Source: Hippopus hippopus (Eukaryota; Mollusca; Bivalvia; Cardiida; Cardiidae). Taken from it: a stretch of DNA of 64,000 bases. The translations under genes were made by a program, and so were the position numbers. The notes below the pieces were generated by a model. That model was not told the DNA's origin. It did not search any database and was given only the letters and a program-made list of their open reading frames with translations. Of this stretch, positions 1-12,268 are shown one piece after another (position 1 is the first letter of the stretch; every line of letters begins with the position of its first letter). Location of the stretch: positions 47,752,311-47,816,310 of the forward strand of contig OX328106.1 of the NCBI GenBank assembly GCA_946811185.2, in the 5' to 3' direction.

Positions 1-490
1 ATTGTGTAACCCTTCACCCACGAGAGAATAAACTTGTACCCGTCAATGTTTACAGAATTCTTTACAAGGTACAAATATCAACAAGGACCCATCAACAAAT
101 AGTTAGAACTAACATCTCACGATTATCAATCGTAAAAGTCAAGAAAAGGGTTATTTGACATGAAACTAAAGTGTCGGGGAAATGTCTTCAAAAGTGTCGG
201 GGAACTGTCTTGTCATGGAACTGTCTTGAAACCGTTTTTTTTTTTTTTGTTGTTGTTGTTGTTGTTTAATTCCGCCCGTTAATCTACTGAAAATGCTTCA
301 CGTGAAACAAAGTTTATGCCATACACTTAATTTTATCATGTATAGAATAATATTTCTGTAAGCGATGTTCGCCCCGTAATAGACGTATTTCAATAGCGCG
401 CAATACTCAACACGTTGGAAAGTCCGGCACAACATCGTCATTTTCGTCATCAGTGGGCGAAAAGTTACTTTTATCCTCATCATCAGAAAC
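1..490. other. Non-coding, no gene seen
   Basis: No recognisable gene. A T-run followed by a TTG microsatellite lies at about 234-266. A duplicated phrase (aagtgtcggggaa.tgtctt) sits at 171-215. Confidence 0.5.
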
Positions 491-601
491 TTAATAAGTT
501 TCTTTAAAAATTGGCTCGTACATGTACGGCCTTACCGGCCCAGAATCGTCTATTTCTTCGTCTTCAATATCGCTCAGTTCACTATCGTAAACAACGTCCA
601 T
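491..601 (-). pseudogene. Short acidic ORF, possible 5' exon remnant
   Basis: A 36-codon ATG ORF reads leftwards from 601 and ends at TAA (491-493). It is strongly acidic and contains PYMYEP near its end. In my recollection an acidic lead followed by a P-Y-x-[YF]-E-P motif is typical of the N-terminus of invertebrate proteins annotated as P2X7-like intracellular-domain proteins, which are often transposon-associated. Beyond the stop, another frame continues with acidic codons for about 25 residues, which suggests a frameshifted remnant. A CRE-like TGACGTCA lies about 20 bp upstream (622-629). It could also be chance. Confidence 0.3.
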
Positions 602-1217
602 GTTGAAACAAGCTCTCCTATGACGTCACAAATCAAGGGACGCAACAATAAGTAAGGGAGATAAGCGATGCAATAAAATTTAATAAGCAGAAATATGAAT
701 TGAAAAAAAGTACTTTTACTAATTTTTTTTTTTTTCTAATTACAACATTACCAGGTTACCATTTGATAAGTGTAGATTTGAAAATTAACCATATCTGAAA
801 CTTGTTGATTTGCCCTTTAAACATATTTTATTGCTATATACACAAGTTTACATAAGCCAGACATACAACAAAATTTGTAATTCATGGAATGACACATGTA
901 CATTGGCAAAAAGGTCTGGTCACAAGTTCTCACAACTTAGGTTCGGCCATTCCCCTTCTCCTTCCGTGTGGAACGCCCGCCTTAATATTCACTGGTTTTG
1001 ATTTTGCAGTGCCAACAATTACTGCTTGTTGTCTGTTTGAGAGATAGCATTTAATCAACGTAAACCTTATTGTGGAGACTTAAGGTCGAACTAGTAGTTG
1101 TCTGCAATATTTTGAAAACGTTATGTTTCGATTGATGGTGGATGTCAAAGAAAAAAGGGGCCTTCATGTGTTTTGAAGTTACTGAGTGTCTCTTAGAATT
1201 TGACAGAACTGTTTTAT
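602..1217. other. Non-coding, no gene seen
   Basis: AT-rich with T-runs near 723-736. No supported ORF, RNA gene or repeat. Confidence 0.5.
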
Positions 1218-1481
1218 TTGGCTTGCAACACGCGAAAAGGGGCATTCGGACATTTAGGTAAAGTGTCGTCTCGGATCAGCCAGCGCAGTCCGCGCAGGCT
1301 ATTCCGAGACGGCACTTTACGACTACATTAGATTTTGTGCTACAGTAGACTTGCGCAAAACAGAAAATTACATAAAAATGGAAAGTGTCGTTTCGGATCA
1401 GCCTGCGTGGACTGCGCAGGCTAATCTGAGATGACACTTTATGCAAATGTACGAATGCCCCTTTTCGCGTGTTGCAGGCCA
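1218..1481. mobile_element. MITE family 4 (CAACACGCGAAAAGGGGCATTCG ends), complete
   Basis: Left end GGCTTGCAACACGCGAAAAG and right end CTTTTCGCGTGTTGCAGGCC form roughly 30-bp terminal inverted repeats. Two internal near-palindromes built on GCCTGCGC.GACTGCGCAGGC lie at about 1268-1318 and 1381-1440. There is no transposase, so it is non-autonomous. A second, right-truncated copy is at 41121-41335. Confidence 0.8.
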
Positions 1482-1628
1482 TTTGATATTTCATTTCGAA
1501 AAAAATACAATGTTGTTGGAAAAGATTGATTTTTTTAAAATAATTACTTTCAATTTTTGAAGTTCGACCAATTTTTGTCAGCAAGTCCGTTCATGAAAAT
1601 TTTGTAAACTTTGTTCAGGCATAGAACT

Positions 1629-1836
1629 CAACCCTTAGGCTGCTATGCGCAACTTAAGAACCTTTGGCGGACAATGTAGGTTCAGATCAGACTGCATAGA
1701 ACGTGCGCAGTCTGATCTTGCTCTAAACTTCTTATACGGAGATATTTCCTCAAAAGATATCTTTGAAATAGCAAATTTTGGGTTTTTGCAATCGTCTTGA
1801 AAGTTTCCTCTTTCTTTTTTATCAGGTTAAGGGTTA
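1629..1836 (+). mobile_element. MITE family 2 (hairpin with CAGTCTGATCTTG core)
   Basis: Starts AACCCTTAGGCTGCTA and ends TTAAGGGTTAA. The centre is a hairpin around GATCAGACTGCATAGAACGT. Further copies lie at about 17551, 21119, 56488, 59333 and 62131. The AACCCTT / AAGGGTTAA ends resemble those of MITE family 1. Confidence 0.7.
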
Positions 1837-1873
1837 AACATTACAAAAAACAACCAACGCATGTTTAGGTGTG

Positions 1874-1945
1874 CGTGCACTGACTGTCGTGATATGACCT
1901 TAGCTGATAAAATGGCGCCAAACTCACAATACAAATAAACAAAAG
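1874..1945 (+). repeat. SINE 3' module
   Basis: Contains ACTGTCGTGATATGACCTTA followed by GCTGATAAAATGGCGCCAAAC. Related modules are at 10893-10955, 19549-19610 and 55966-56020, each ending with a GGCGTT(A/G)AACaCC-like phrase. This is a recurring tail of tRNA-derived SINEs in mollusc genomes (recollection). No tRNA-like head is attached here. Confidence 0.5.
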
Positions 1946-2898
1946 AATGCAGTCGAATTTGTTGGGTTTTTTTTAGCTAAATTAAGATTTACCGTTCTCA
2001 GATTAAAGAAAATCAATGACATGTTTTTAAAAGCCAAAATGCGAACATTACTGGCTCATGACCAGTGGCGGCCATTTTTTCAAACCTTTTCTAATCTATA
2101 AGTAAATTGTCTTCAAGTTGACAATACATACTTTACGTGGGCAAACTAGGGTTCAGTATTGTTAAATTAATGAGTGGTAATCTGAAATAGACTATAACTG
2201 AAACTCGGAACGAATGGATAACTCGGTCGGTCATTAGACGAACTTACGTTACGAAGAGTACCAGTGGCAGTCACCCGAATCTTGTACACAGAATCACTGT
2301 AATATCACTATTGCCGGATGATATCGAATGGAAAATCATTTTTTCTTGAAATTATGCAGTATTCTAGCAAGTCTAAGGTTTCATATAACCCCTACAGATG
2401 GTTAAACAGGAACAACCTACGACTGCGTCCATATTTTACTTTCACAATTCATAGACGCATGCGCGAGCCAAAAATAGATATGCACTGTGGCAGCCGAGGT
2501 TGCACAGGGGGTAGGGTAATTCTGGAAGCTTATCAATATTTAACTGCATATTATTCTTCCTAAAAATAGGGGAAATCGCGGAGGGAAAAACAGAACTCGG
2601 GTGAGTATAAGCTCAGTTTCTTTTTCTGACAGCATGCCATTATTGACGTACTTAGTTACGATGGTAAAATACTGCCAGTTATTTCAATAAGGATTTTAAA
2701 AAATGCTAATTATTTCATAAATACACAGTTTATAAAAAATGCTGATGTTGAAACTGACTCATTGAACAGATTTAAGTTATATTTTGTTATTTCACAATCT
2801 CAAATTTTATTAGTTCACAATCACAATAGCTTTGTTTCCCCAACTGGAGCCTTATTTTTCTACTGTCAAAAACACTCCTCTAAAAAGGTTGCTTTAGT
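1946..2898. other. Non-coding, no gene seen
   Basis: No supported ORF or repeat. The 81-codon ORF near 2318-2563 has no recognisable domain and is treated as chance. Confidence 0.4.
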
Positions 2899-2899
2899 A

Positions 2900-2985
2900 A
2901 ATCGATAGATGAGTGCAATACTATTTTAAGTGTCTGTACATTGTAAAGGCACATAAAATAGTATTGCACTCACCCATCGAAATGC
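2900..2985. repeat. Small inverted repeat
   Basis: Arms GATGAGTGCAATACTATTTTA (about 2907-2927) and its inverted partner at about 2955-2975 form a strong hairpin with a roughly 27-nt loop. It is probably a small MITE remnant. Confidence 0.6.
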
Positions 2986-3442
2986 TGTATTCTGTTCACT
3001 AAATCCTATTTCAAAATCATATTACCTTGAAGGTTACATTTTGCCTTGACTCGATATTGCATACAGAAATTGTCGGAAATTACGTGCGGGATATACCAAC
3101 ATTGTATATCTAGATTTATTATATACCTGAAAGTTTTTCCGGAGAAAATACATGCGTCGTTCGCGGATAAAATATCACACAGGACAGAAAAAAAAAATAT
3201 CTTCATCTACACACTGTGAAATGCGGTTCCAAATATGGTATGATGACGTTATGATGACGTAACTCGAGAGCGGAATACGTATGTATCTATTTGGAATTTG
3301 ATTGGTAAAAATTTTACGTTGTAATATTCATCCGCCATTCATAAAAACGAAGTTATTATTTGTTTTATTTTGCTTACCGTTTTCGAATAAAATGTCAACA
3401 ATTGCAATATTTTTCCTCTGAAAGGTGAAGGTATATAATAAA
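2986..3442. other. Non-coding, no gene seen
   Basis: AT-rich. A tandem ATGATGACGT phrase occurs at about 3240-3261. No gene supported. Confidence 0.4.
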
Positions 3443-6412
3443 GGGAATATTTTGCTGTAATTACTTTCCTGGCTCTAGTATTACACGGGTAGGAAACTTC
3501 ATATTCAGAGCCAATGGCTCTGACGAGAAAATGTTGTGTTGGTCTTCCGTTTCTGAAGATGTCGGCTGAAAAACAACCAAAAAACAGGTAAGCTTGTCAT
3601 TATTTGTAATCATGTGTTCTTATGTCTTTGAAATCCCAAAAAAGGAGAATGTCATGCAATGCTCTGGTCTTTCAACGTGTTTTCTACACTACGGAAAGTT
3701 GTAACAAGTGTACGATGTTGTCTGAATCATTTGTGGCGTGGGTTGACCATAGCTAAAATAATACGTCACGGACCTAAATCCAGTCTATTATTGCAATATA
3801 ATTGGCAATGAAAAGAGAGTCTTGCTGTCCCAAAAGCGTGAATTAATGTCTTAAAATGTTACATTCACTGCTGGTAAAGAATTGAAAAGAAATAGCACAA
3901 AAATGGTGAAAATAAAGAAGGGCTCCGATAATGTGGGCCGGCTCTGAGTATGTAAGTCGGCACCGATTGATGAGGGCTTCCTTTCAAAAATTTAATTTTC
4001 TGTAAAAAATTACCTAGGAAGTAGGCTTTGTTTTTCCGTTAACACCTTTCAGTCCAAAATATAGTACTATTGTTGGATGGAACATGGCCGAATTTATGAA
4101 AATACAAAGGACTGGTATTGTCACGATTGAAAAATCCTGTCGAAAATTAGTCTATCTAAATTTTGAAAATACTTTAGTGTAGCTTTCGATTAACAGAATG
4201 GTCTATACATGTATATAACATTTGGTATGCTTTCGTCGTAAGTGCACCCCACACGTAAGAAAAAATAATGAAAAAATATTTGGCATCTTCGGAAGGCTCA
4301 TTGGTCTTGAAACAGTTAAAATGCTAGATGGAAAATGTACCGACCGTAGCAGAGATGATGAATAGAAAAGAAAAAAAAAAAAAAAACTCTTACAAAACTT
4401 GAGAAATACAATTGACCTATTCGCAATACACGCCTCGGGGTATATGTCTGATCACTTAACTCTTTTTAATACTTAACACTACACAACAGTATGTCAGGTG
4501 GGTAGGGTATATACAAAGCTTTAACAACGAAAAATAATCTATTTCACAAGCACGTCAAGACCAAAAATGTTCATAGATCCCTGATTCTGACAGTACTTAC
4601 ACAGATCTTTCAATGTTCAATTAACCAGATGCATATTAGATAAAAAATGTCAGATATCAGTTATCTTTCAGCCGATGATAAACAAATATTCATCCACACA
4701 AACAAACGATCACGTTTTTTGCAGTCTAATATTGATCTATAGTGGCTGCAGAACCAACTTAAGTTGTGACTGATACTTTAAGGGTTCATAATAAATAGCG
4801 TCGAGTTATTTTTCTTTTTCCGTCCTAGATGTATGAATGTCCTAAACATTGTCGTTTGAAATTGAATGATCTCTAATGATTACATGAGAAATGGGGAGGG
4901 GTCGGTGTGAGATTTCTGAAACGAGTGCAAACGACAATGTTTAGGACATTCATACAAATATCTAGGACGGAAAGATTCATTATGAACCCTTAAAGTGCCT
5001 GTCACAACTTTAGTTGATTCTGCAGCCAGTGTAGATCAAGACTAGACTGCACAAAACGTGATCGTTCACTTGGATGGATGTTTGTTTATCATCGGCTTAG
5101 AAAATAACTAATATATGATATACTCTGCATTGAACGATCTGGGTGAGTAAAATCAAATCAGGGATCTATGAACATTTTTTGGTCTTGTGTTGGTCTTGAC
5201 GTGCTTGTGAATTTGATTTCTTTTTTTTTTTTTTTTTTTGTTAAAGACTTGTATATACCCCACCCATCCGACATACTGTTGTGTCGTGTTAGGTGTTGAG
5301 AAGAGTTAAGAGTGGTCACACATATACCCCAGGCGTGTAATGCGAATAGGTCAATTGTATTTCTCACGCTTTGTAAAAGTTTTTTTTTTCTATTCATCAT
5401 CTCTGCTACGGTCGGTACAATTTCCATCTAGCTTTTTAATGACTGTTTCAAGACCAGATACAGATAGTCTTCCGAAGAAGCCAAATATTTTTCTTTTTTT
5501 TTTCTTATATGTGGGCTGCACCTACGACGAAAGCATGACAAATGCTATATACATGTAGAGACCATTCTGTTAATCAAAAGCTACACAAAAGTATTTTCAA
5601 AATATAGATAGACTAATGTTCGACAGATTTTTTCAATCGTGACATTACCAGTCCTTTATATGTTCATAAATTCGGTCATGTTTCATCCAACAAAAGTAAT
5701 ACATATTGGACTAAAAGGTATTAACGGAAAAACAAAGCCTACTTCTTAAGTAAATTTTTACAGAAAACTAAATTTTTGAAAGGAAACCCTCATCAATCGG
5801 TGCCGACTTACATACTCAGAGCCGACCCACATTATCGGAGCCCTTCTTTATTTTCACCATTTTTGTGCTATTTCTTTTCAATTCTTTACCAGCAGTGAAT
5901 GTAACATTTCAAGACATTAATTCACGCTTTTGGGACAGCAAGACTCTCTTTTCATTGCCAATTATATGGCAATAATAGACTGGATTTAGGTCCGTGACGT
6001 ATTATTTTAGCTATGGTCAACCCACGCCACAAATGATTCAGACAACATCGTACACTTGTTACAACTTTCCGTAGTGTAGAAAACATGTTGAAAGACCAGA
6101 GCATTGCATGACATTCTCCTTTTTTGGGATTTCAAAGACATAAGAATACATGATTACAAATAATGACAAGCTTACCTGTTTTTTGGTTGTTTTTCAGCCG
6201 ACATCTTCAGAAACGGAAGACCAACACAACATTTTCTCGTCAGAGCCATTGGCTCTGAATATGAAGTTTCCTACCCGTGATTAGCTTCTCGCCGGGCAAG
6301 AAAATTTTGACATCTCGCTCGACCTTCGGTCTCGCGCGATATCAAATTTTCTCATGCGGCTCGAATCAAATACATGCACCAGGAAAGTCACTACAGCATA
6401 ATATTCCGTATA
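3443..6412. repeat. Large inverted repeat, about 1.4-kb arms
   Basis: The left arm (about 3443-4859) and right arm (about 4929-6412) are reverse complements over nearly their whole length, with scattered mismatches and small indels, around a roughly 70-bp spacer. The right arm carries an extra block of about 85 bp at 6283-6370. Near the centre each arm has a diverged MITE-2-like hairpin half (about 4720-4790 and 4985-5065). Each arm also holds GATGTCGGCTGAAAAACAAC followed by a consensus splice donor CAGGTAAGC (3558-3594 and its mirror at about 6170-6206). No transposase is visible. It could be a foldback element, an inverted duplication or an assembly artefact. Confidence 0.8.
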
Positions 6413-6522
6413 TACAACTGCCAGAGTTGTATCTGCGATATATACTTTTGTAATACTGATCGCTGATTGGTCAACTCGCTACATACGTGGTCTAATGACC
6501 TTTTAGAAAACCAGACTGCTTT

Positions 6523-7661
6523 TTATGGCGGCATATTTCTGCCACGAGATACGAGAAAGCTGTTATGATAATTTTAGAAATTTATCGCGATAAATTAAAG
6601 TTTCCTGGAAATTTTATCGAGATAGTGAAAAGTTTCCTGAAAAAAAAGTATCACGATGAACTTAATATTTTAACGCAAAATTTCTCAATCGTGTACGAAG
6701 CTGACATTCGAGATGAAAATTATCGTGATAGTTCTATCTGTTTCTCGATAACTATAAAAAGAAAATTTTATCATTTGGATGAACTCGGTAGTATCTGACT
6801 TCACAAGATTGCAGTAAGTAAAAATTCGAATCATTAACAATTGTAGCTTAATTGGTAAATTTTGACAAGACTGGAAATGAACAGAAGTCTGTAAAATCAC
6901 AAAGACGACTCGAAATGACTCCTACGAACAACTTTAAAACCATTTAGGGAAAAGCAGAATTCATTTAAGGAATGAAGAGAATTTTTATTTTTTCATGGAG
7001 GTATGAAAAAAAAACCTAATCACACTGTGTGATTAGGTTTTTTTTTCATACCTCCATGAGAAAATAAAAATTCTCTTCATTCCTTATAATTTAATATTAC
7101 AGACAACATACACACACGGAAATAATTCAAACTGCATTCATTTTCTTTATTTTTAAATCTAACGTTGGAGTTTCTAAAGCCCCTTCCACTCATATTTGTA
7201 TGGCGCAAGAATACAATAGGGAAGCAGTTTTCAGATCCCCAATACTGAAAATTAACCAATAAAACGAAAGTAAATGAACACGGCAGTGTGTAGGACCCGC
7301 ACTGAGTAACCTTCAGCGAAAGTAGTTCCGGCATAACATGATTTTTTTTTTCATGGAGCTATGAAATTTTTTTTTTCAGCCAATCAGAACTCGCCAATAT
7401 TCATGAAAACAACTGATATTAAATTATAAGGTTGTACACGAAGATGTTCCGAAACAGTATCTAATCATAGATACCGTGAATGGCAGTTATGGGCACGAAA
7501 GCAAAAATAATCATAATAACAGTTAGAATTATCGCGATATTTTTATCGTGAAATTTTTTATTATCTAAATAATATTTCCAGGAAACTTTGTTTTATCACG
7601 ATAGTTCTCTTAAATTATCGCAATAGCTATCTCGTATCTCGCGGCAGAAAATGCCACCATA
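6523..7661. mobile_element. Foldback element A, copy 1, with nested insertion
   Basis: Ends TATGGCGGCATATTTCTGCC and its inverse GGCAGAAAATGCCACCATA. The long terminal arms are rich in ATCGCGATA/TATCACGATA phrases. Compared with copy 2 (11597-12268) this copy carries an extra 465 bp between about 6965 and 7430. No protein domain is visible, so it is non-autonomous. Confidence 0.75.
6971..7082. repeat. Near-perfect 112-bp palindrome in the nested insertion
   Basis: The sequence from GGAATGAAGAGAATTTTTAT to its mirror ATAAAAATTCTCTTCATTCC is palindromic around CACACTGTGTG. A diverged partial repeat of one arm (CATGGAGCTATGAAA) recurs at about 7352-7372, so the palindrome is probably one end of the insertion inside foldback element A. 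Confidence 0.8.
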
Positions 7662-8204
7662 GCTTTTCATATAAATATTACGTCATTTGAAACAAAGAAA
7701 TAGTACAGGTGGGCTTTCAACACACCGTTCCATCAGTCTCCCAACACAACGATGTCGCGACAGTTTCCATTTTCACGCTTCGTGTAACTATCACGCTCAC
7801 CTTTTACTCGAAAAACGGTGAGTACCTAACACAATTGATCTTGCCACACTTGTCAATGTCTGCAGGAACCAAGAACTAAAATGTCTGCAGGAACCAAGAA
7901 CTAAAACGGGTCGTTTCATGTCAGCAAAACGAAGAAAAAAGTATTTGAATCAAGCCAAATAATTATCTGCGAGGCAAGAATCCAAAATATTACGCTTTCA
8001 AAAGATCGGACTGAAAGTGAATCACCTAACTACGTAACCTAACAACGGAAATATGGACACAGATGCTACTACTAGCGCTCTATCTGGCAGACGTATCGTC
8101 GAGCTAAAACATCTTTTCAGATGCAGATACTTTCAGTTTGGTCTAGTCCAAAATTATGTCACTTGGTAAAGACTTGCAGAAAACGAGGGGCTGTACATAA
8201 CTCT
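7662..8204. other. Non-coding, no gene seen
   Basis: A 20-bp direct repeat (ATGTCTGCAGGAACCAAGAA) occurs twice at about 7857-7900. No gene supported. Confidence 0.4.
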
Positions 8205-8440
8205 TTCTGCTTTACCAGGTTATCCCTTAGCTTGATGAGTCTGCAGCAGACAGCATTAGAAAACATTGATGTAACAAGGAGAAATTGTTCCTAATGATTG
8301 ATTTCTCCTTTTCGCACAATGATTTCTGACCCATCAAAGAACTGTGATACATGAATACCAGGTTTTGGCTTAGCGTCTACAAACGCGTCAAATTTAGAAG
8401 AGTCTAAAATTAGTCGTTTGGAAATGGGTTGAATGCTAAC
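8205..8440 (-). mobile_element. Degenerate MITE family 1 copy
   Basis: Diverged from the consensus but keeps GAAAACATTG...AAGGAGAAA, a mirrored TTTCTCCTTTTC, and a tail resembling TCGTTTGGAAATGGGTTGA. A chance ORF at 8291-8485 falls inside it. Confidence 0.5.
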
Positions 8441-9618
8441 ATCAGTATTACATTTATATGCTATGAATTGGTTTATTATGACCAACGAACTTGATTCTTA
8501 TAAATATTGTTGTATTATTGAAAAAATTGAGATAATTTACTTCATATAATGTCTTTGTCTTTGACAAACCCTACAATTAGTCATTAGTTAGTGCATCACC
8601 CACAAACTTAAAATGTATTTTCTTAAAAAATAAGGCTGGTGACCTATTTGTCTTAAGCCTGATTCTTTTAGTTTAGTACCTGAATATTATTTTTAGAAAA
8701 AATAAGAAAAATCTGAATGTTAGAACATTTAAAAAAATATCTTTAAAAGATACTCTTTGTTTTTTTGGGTTTTTTTTTTTTCCCAAAAAAATAAAGGTGT
8801 TTTAGCCATAAGTTAAGGGTTTTTTTAAAAAGATTGATACTGAGTATACTCTAAATTATTTTTTCATTAAATTTGATGTTTCACTAATACAATGACATAA
8901 AATTTGCTTATAATTGTTGTCATTTAAAAAAATATACATAGACTTAGTTTTCATAGGTTAAAATTCATCCTGAACTGCCGAAATGCAGGGTGTACTAAAA
9001 AAAGTATTCGTAGAATTTTCCCAAAGCTGGTGACCCCCCTCTTTTTATCTCTTGTTTTTGTAGATCAGATTTAATAAACTATCACCAAACAAATTTTCAT
9101 GAAATTCTGAATGTTTTCAAAAAAATGGTGAAACTGTAGCGATCGTCTTTAATAAAGATATGGGACGGTAGTTGCTAACGTAAAAACTATTTTAGAATTA
9201 ACATCTCATTATTATTCAATTGAGATTTTTAGAGCAGACCGCTTTACAAAACATATCGTATCAACCGTTTAAAGTGCTACATAAATGAAACATGCTTTCG
9301 CAATCAGGGAACCGACTAAAACATTGATTTTTCAAGGATATTTGGCAAGTATTCTTCTCAAATAGCGTTCTCTGCAGTCTGATTTTGATGTACACTGTCC
9401 GCAAAACACAGTCTGATCTTCCCCTACACACTATTTCCGCAAGGGCAGACTTGTCTTAACGCACAGGACCAGCTATTAAAACAACTTTAGTTTTGCAATG
9501 CGTGTGTCTAAAAAACTGTTTGGTAATAGATTTAAAAAAGAAGAAAAACAGGATGTTCGACTGACACACGAGGGATTTCACAATAATTTTAGATCTATCT
9601 TTATATTGAGGATTTTTT
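8441..9618. other. Non-coding; MITE-2 fragment near 9370-9450
   Basis: Very AT-rich with homopolymer runs. At about 9370-9450 a fragment of the CAGTCTGAT hairpin family is visible (GCAGTCTGATTTTGATGTACACTGTCCGC). No gene supported. Confidence 0.45.
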
Positions 9619-9762
9619 TTTTTTCGGTGAAATATCGAAATTAATTTCATCGAGTGAACATCATTGGTAGATCTAATATTTTCACGGTTGGCGCAGCCAC
9701 GAGTAAAAATATTATCGATGATGTTCACGAAATGAAATAAATTTCGATCTTTCACTGAACAA
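9619..9762. repeat. Foldback repeat
   Basis: GGTGAAATATCGAAATTAAT plus GTGAACATCAT on the left pairs with ATGATGTTCAC and ATTTCGATCTTTCAC on the right. It is probably a short MITE or an inverted duplication. Confidence 0.6.
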
Positions 9763-10659
9763 AAGCACCAAATATTCTATTTATTTCATGCTTTTGACCA
9801 ATTTTTTGTTGGGACTACCGACTTTCATCAAAATCCAGTACAGCTGTTTGCGGTAATTCCCCGTGGCGTACCTTTCCCACATAAGAACAATATTACGGAA
9901 AGCGCGAGAAATATAGGGTAAATGCCAGTAAGTTACGTCATATTTCCGTTTGGTTGAATGGCACGCACTGTTTACCTAGGTAACTAGTGCGCGGGAACTA
10001 CTGTTTCCGCCTTCATTTGAAGAATTACATTAAATTTTACTGATCATAACCATGAATTATCAAACCTTATATCAGACCTAAACCTTATAATCCATAATTA
10101 TTTCCCGATAAACTACCGGAAAGCATGAAATAAATATCGATAATTTAAGCCTCGCTTGTGGGATATGCTTCAAGGGTGTGTGTTTTTTTCGCTGCTTTCA
10201 ACGGTATTTCATTTATATCAAGGCTACAGCTCACCTATTTTTGTCTTACTTCGCTTTTAGCCATTTAGCTCGCCAGTTCAAAGTCAACGGTTAACTTAAA
10301 GATGCATCTTTACTCGTTTTCATCCAGTTTTTAACCGTTTTTTTTTTTTTTTTTTCTTCTTCTTTACGTTATGAAACTATAATCACTCTTGTATCTTCAT
10401 GCCAAATATTGACCCAGATGGTTGCAAGGTTGCACAGATTACGGCAGATAGAAAATGCGTTTCATTCTATTGCAGCTAGCCATAGGCATAACAACCACAG
10501 TTTCCTGTTTAAATCGAAGATAAATCCCTACAGTGTCTTTACCCCATACATCTTATATTGATTTTTATCTACGTTTACACAGATGACTAGATTACAACAC
10601 CGTCAACTTTTAACAGCGTTTGTTCACTCTGGCAGTAGAAATGTCTCTTTAAATACTTC
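9763..10659. other. Non-coding, no gene seen
   Basis: No supported ORF. A poly-T tract lies at about 10338-10357. Confidence 0.4.
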
Positions 10660-10955
10660 CAACAATTACAGATTCGAACCAGCGAACCCCTCGTTTCAAG
10701 TCCCGACTGAGCTATCGAGCTCGGTCCCGATCAGAAATTACAAGTTCGATACCCGGTTGAGGCGAACTTTCTTTCCGGCGTATTTTCGCCTCTCACCTCT
10801 GCTGAAGCATGTGAGAAAAGTAGTCGGTGGCTTTGGAAAGAAAGTTGTGTTAGTACTGGTGTGAGAAAGCCAGGAAACACATGTGCGTCACCGACCGCCA
10901 TGATATGACCTTAGCTGTTAAAGTGGCGTTAAACCCCATTACAACCATTACAACC
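10660..10955 (+). mobile_element. tRNA-derived SINE, probable
   Basis: A B-box-like AGTTCGATACCC (about 10742-10753) is followed by a body and the tail CGCCATGATATGACCTTAGC plus GTGGCGTTAAACCCCATTACAACC. The tail matches SINE modules elsewhere in the window. The ORF at 10583-10864 across it is a by-product. Confidence 0.55.
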
Positions 10956-11212
10956 AACAGAAATTACAGTATATGTACTTCGGTCTTTGTATGGACTTCA
11001 AATATCTACTACATCTAAATGTAGGCAATGCTCTGTGAAGTGGGTTTAATGCCTATGTAAAGTACTGTTCAAAAGCCCAATGACTCAACCAGTTGTTAAA
11101 CAAAATAGATTCTATGTATCCATATTCAAATGATGACTGGCTTGGTAAAATGCATCACGGAGATGCATGAAACCTCCTTTTACCAAAGCGCAAATTATAT
11201 GCAGTATGTTTA

Positions 11213-11385
11213 AGAAATAATCTTCTTTCTATCGTGGTTTATCGATCAATAAATCACGGTTGTGATTTATTAGGCAAAATAAATAATCCACAAGGGCGAT
11301 AGCCCGAGTGGTTTACTCATTGCGCCTCATAACTCACAACGTGGTTTATTGAACGATAAACCACGATAGAAAGAAGATTATTTCG
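11213..11385. mobile_element. Small hairpin MITE
   Basis: AATAATCTTCTTTCTATCGT at the left end is mirrored by ACGATAGAAAGAAGATTATT at the right end. The paired region extends through GGTTTATCG.TCAATAAA with one mismatch. Total length is about 170 bp with no coding capacity. Confidence 0.75.
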
Positions 11386-11596
11386 ATTCTAACATGGCCA
11401 ACTCTTACTCAAAGGAAAACAAGTTCATACTTAGTGTAAAAACGCGGATGTAAATTATATTCCCTTGAATAAACCACGGCTGTTCCACTTACTTACCAAA
11501 ACAAAACCCCACTGCACAGTCGGTAAATATGAAAAGAATCAAAATTTCCATAAAACCTTAGGCATCAAACACAACATAAAAAACCGCACCGTTTTA

Positions 11597-12268
11597 TATG
11601 GTGGCATATTTCTGCCACGAGATACGAGATAGCTATCATGATAAGTTTAGAAAACTATCGCGATAAATCAAAGTTTCCTGAAAATTTTATAGAGATAGTG
11701 AAAAGTTTCCTGAAAAAAAAAATATCACGATAAACTTTGTTATCTAACGCAAAATTTCTCAATCGTGCGCGAAGCTGACATTCAAGATAAAATTATCGTG
11801 ATAGTTCTATCCGTTTCTCGATATCTATAAATAGAAAATTCACCATTTCGGTTAACTCGGTAGTTTTTGACTTCTCAAGATTGCAGTAAGTAAAAATTCG
11901 AATTATTAGCAATTGTAGCTAAATTGGTAAATTTTGACAAGACTCTAAATGAACAGAAGTTTGTAAAATCACAAATACGACTCGAAATGCCTCCTACGAA
12001 CAACTTTAAATCCATTCAGGGAAAAGGAGAATTCATAAAGTTGTAGACGAAGATGTTCCGAAACCGCATCTAATTATAGATATCGTGAATGTCAGTTGTG
12101 GGCACGAAAGAAAAAAAAATGATAACAGTTAGAATTATTGCGATATTTTTATCGTGAAAAAATTTATTATCTAGATAATATTTCCAGGAAACTTTGTTTT
12201 ATCACGATAGTTCTCTTAAATGATCGCAATAGTTATCTCGTATCTCGCGGCAGAAATATGCCACCATA
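11597..12268. mobile_element. Foldback element A, copy 2
   Basis: The same ends as copy 1 (TATGGTGGCATATTTCTGCC and its mirror), with high similarity throughout and no 465-bp insertion. It therefore shows the ancestral empty form. Arms are rich in ATCGCGATA-type phrases. Non-coding. Confidence 0.8.

Noticed and set aside
1276..1584. ORF similar to one at 41120-41317 (MACNTRKGAF / MACNTQKGTF)
   Set aside because: Both fall on MITE family 4 copies; the similarity is that of the repeat DNA, and neither has a domain or codon-level conservation I can show.
2318..2563. 81-codon ORF
   Set aside because: No recognisable domain, splice context or repeat match.
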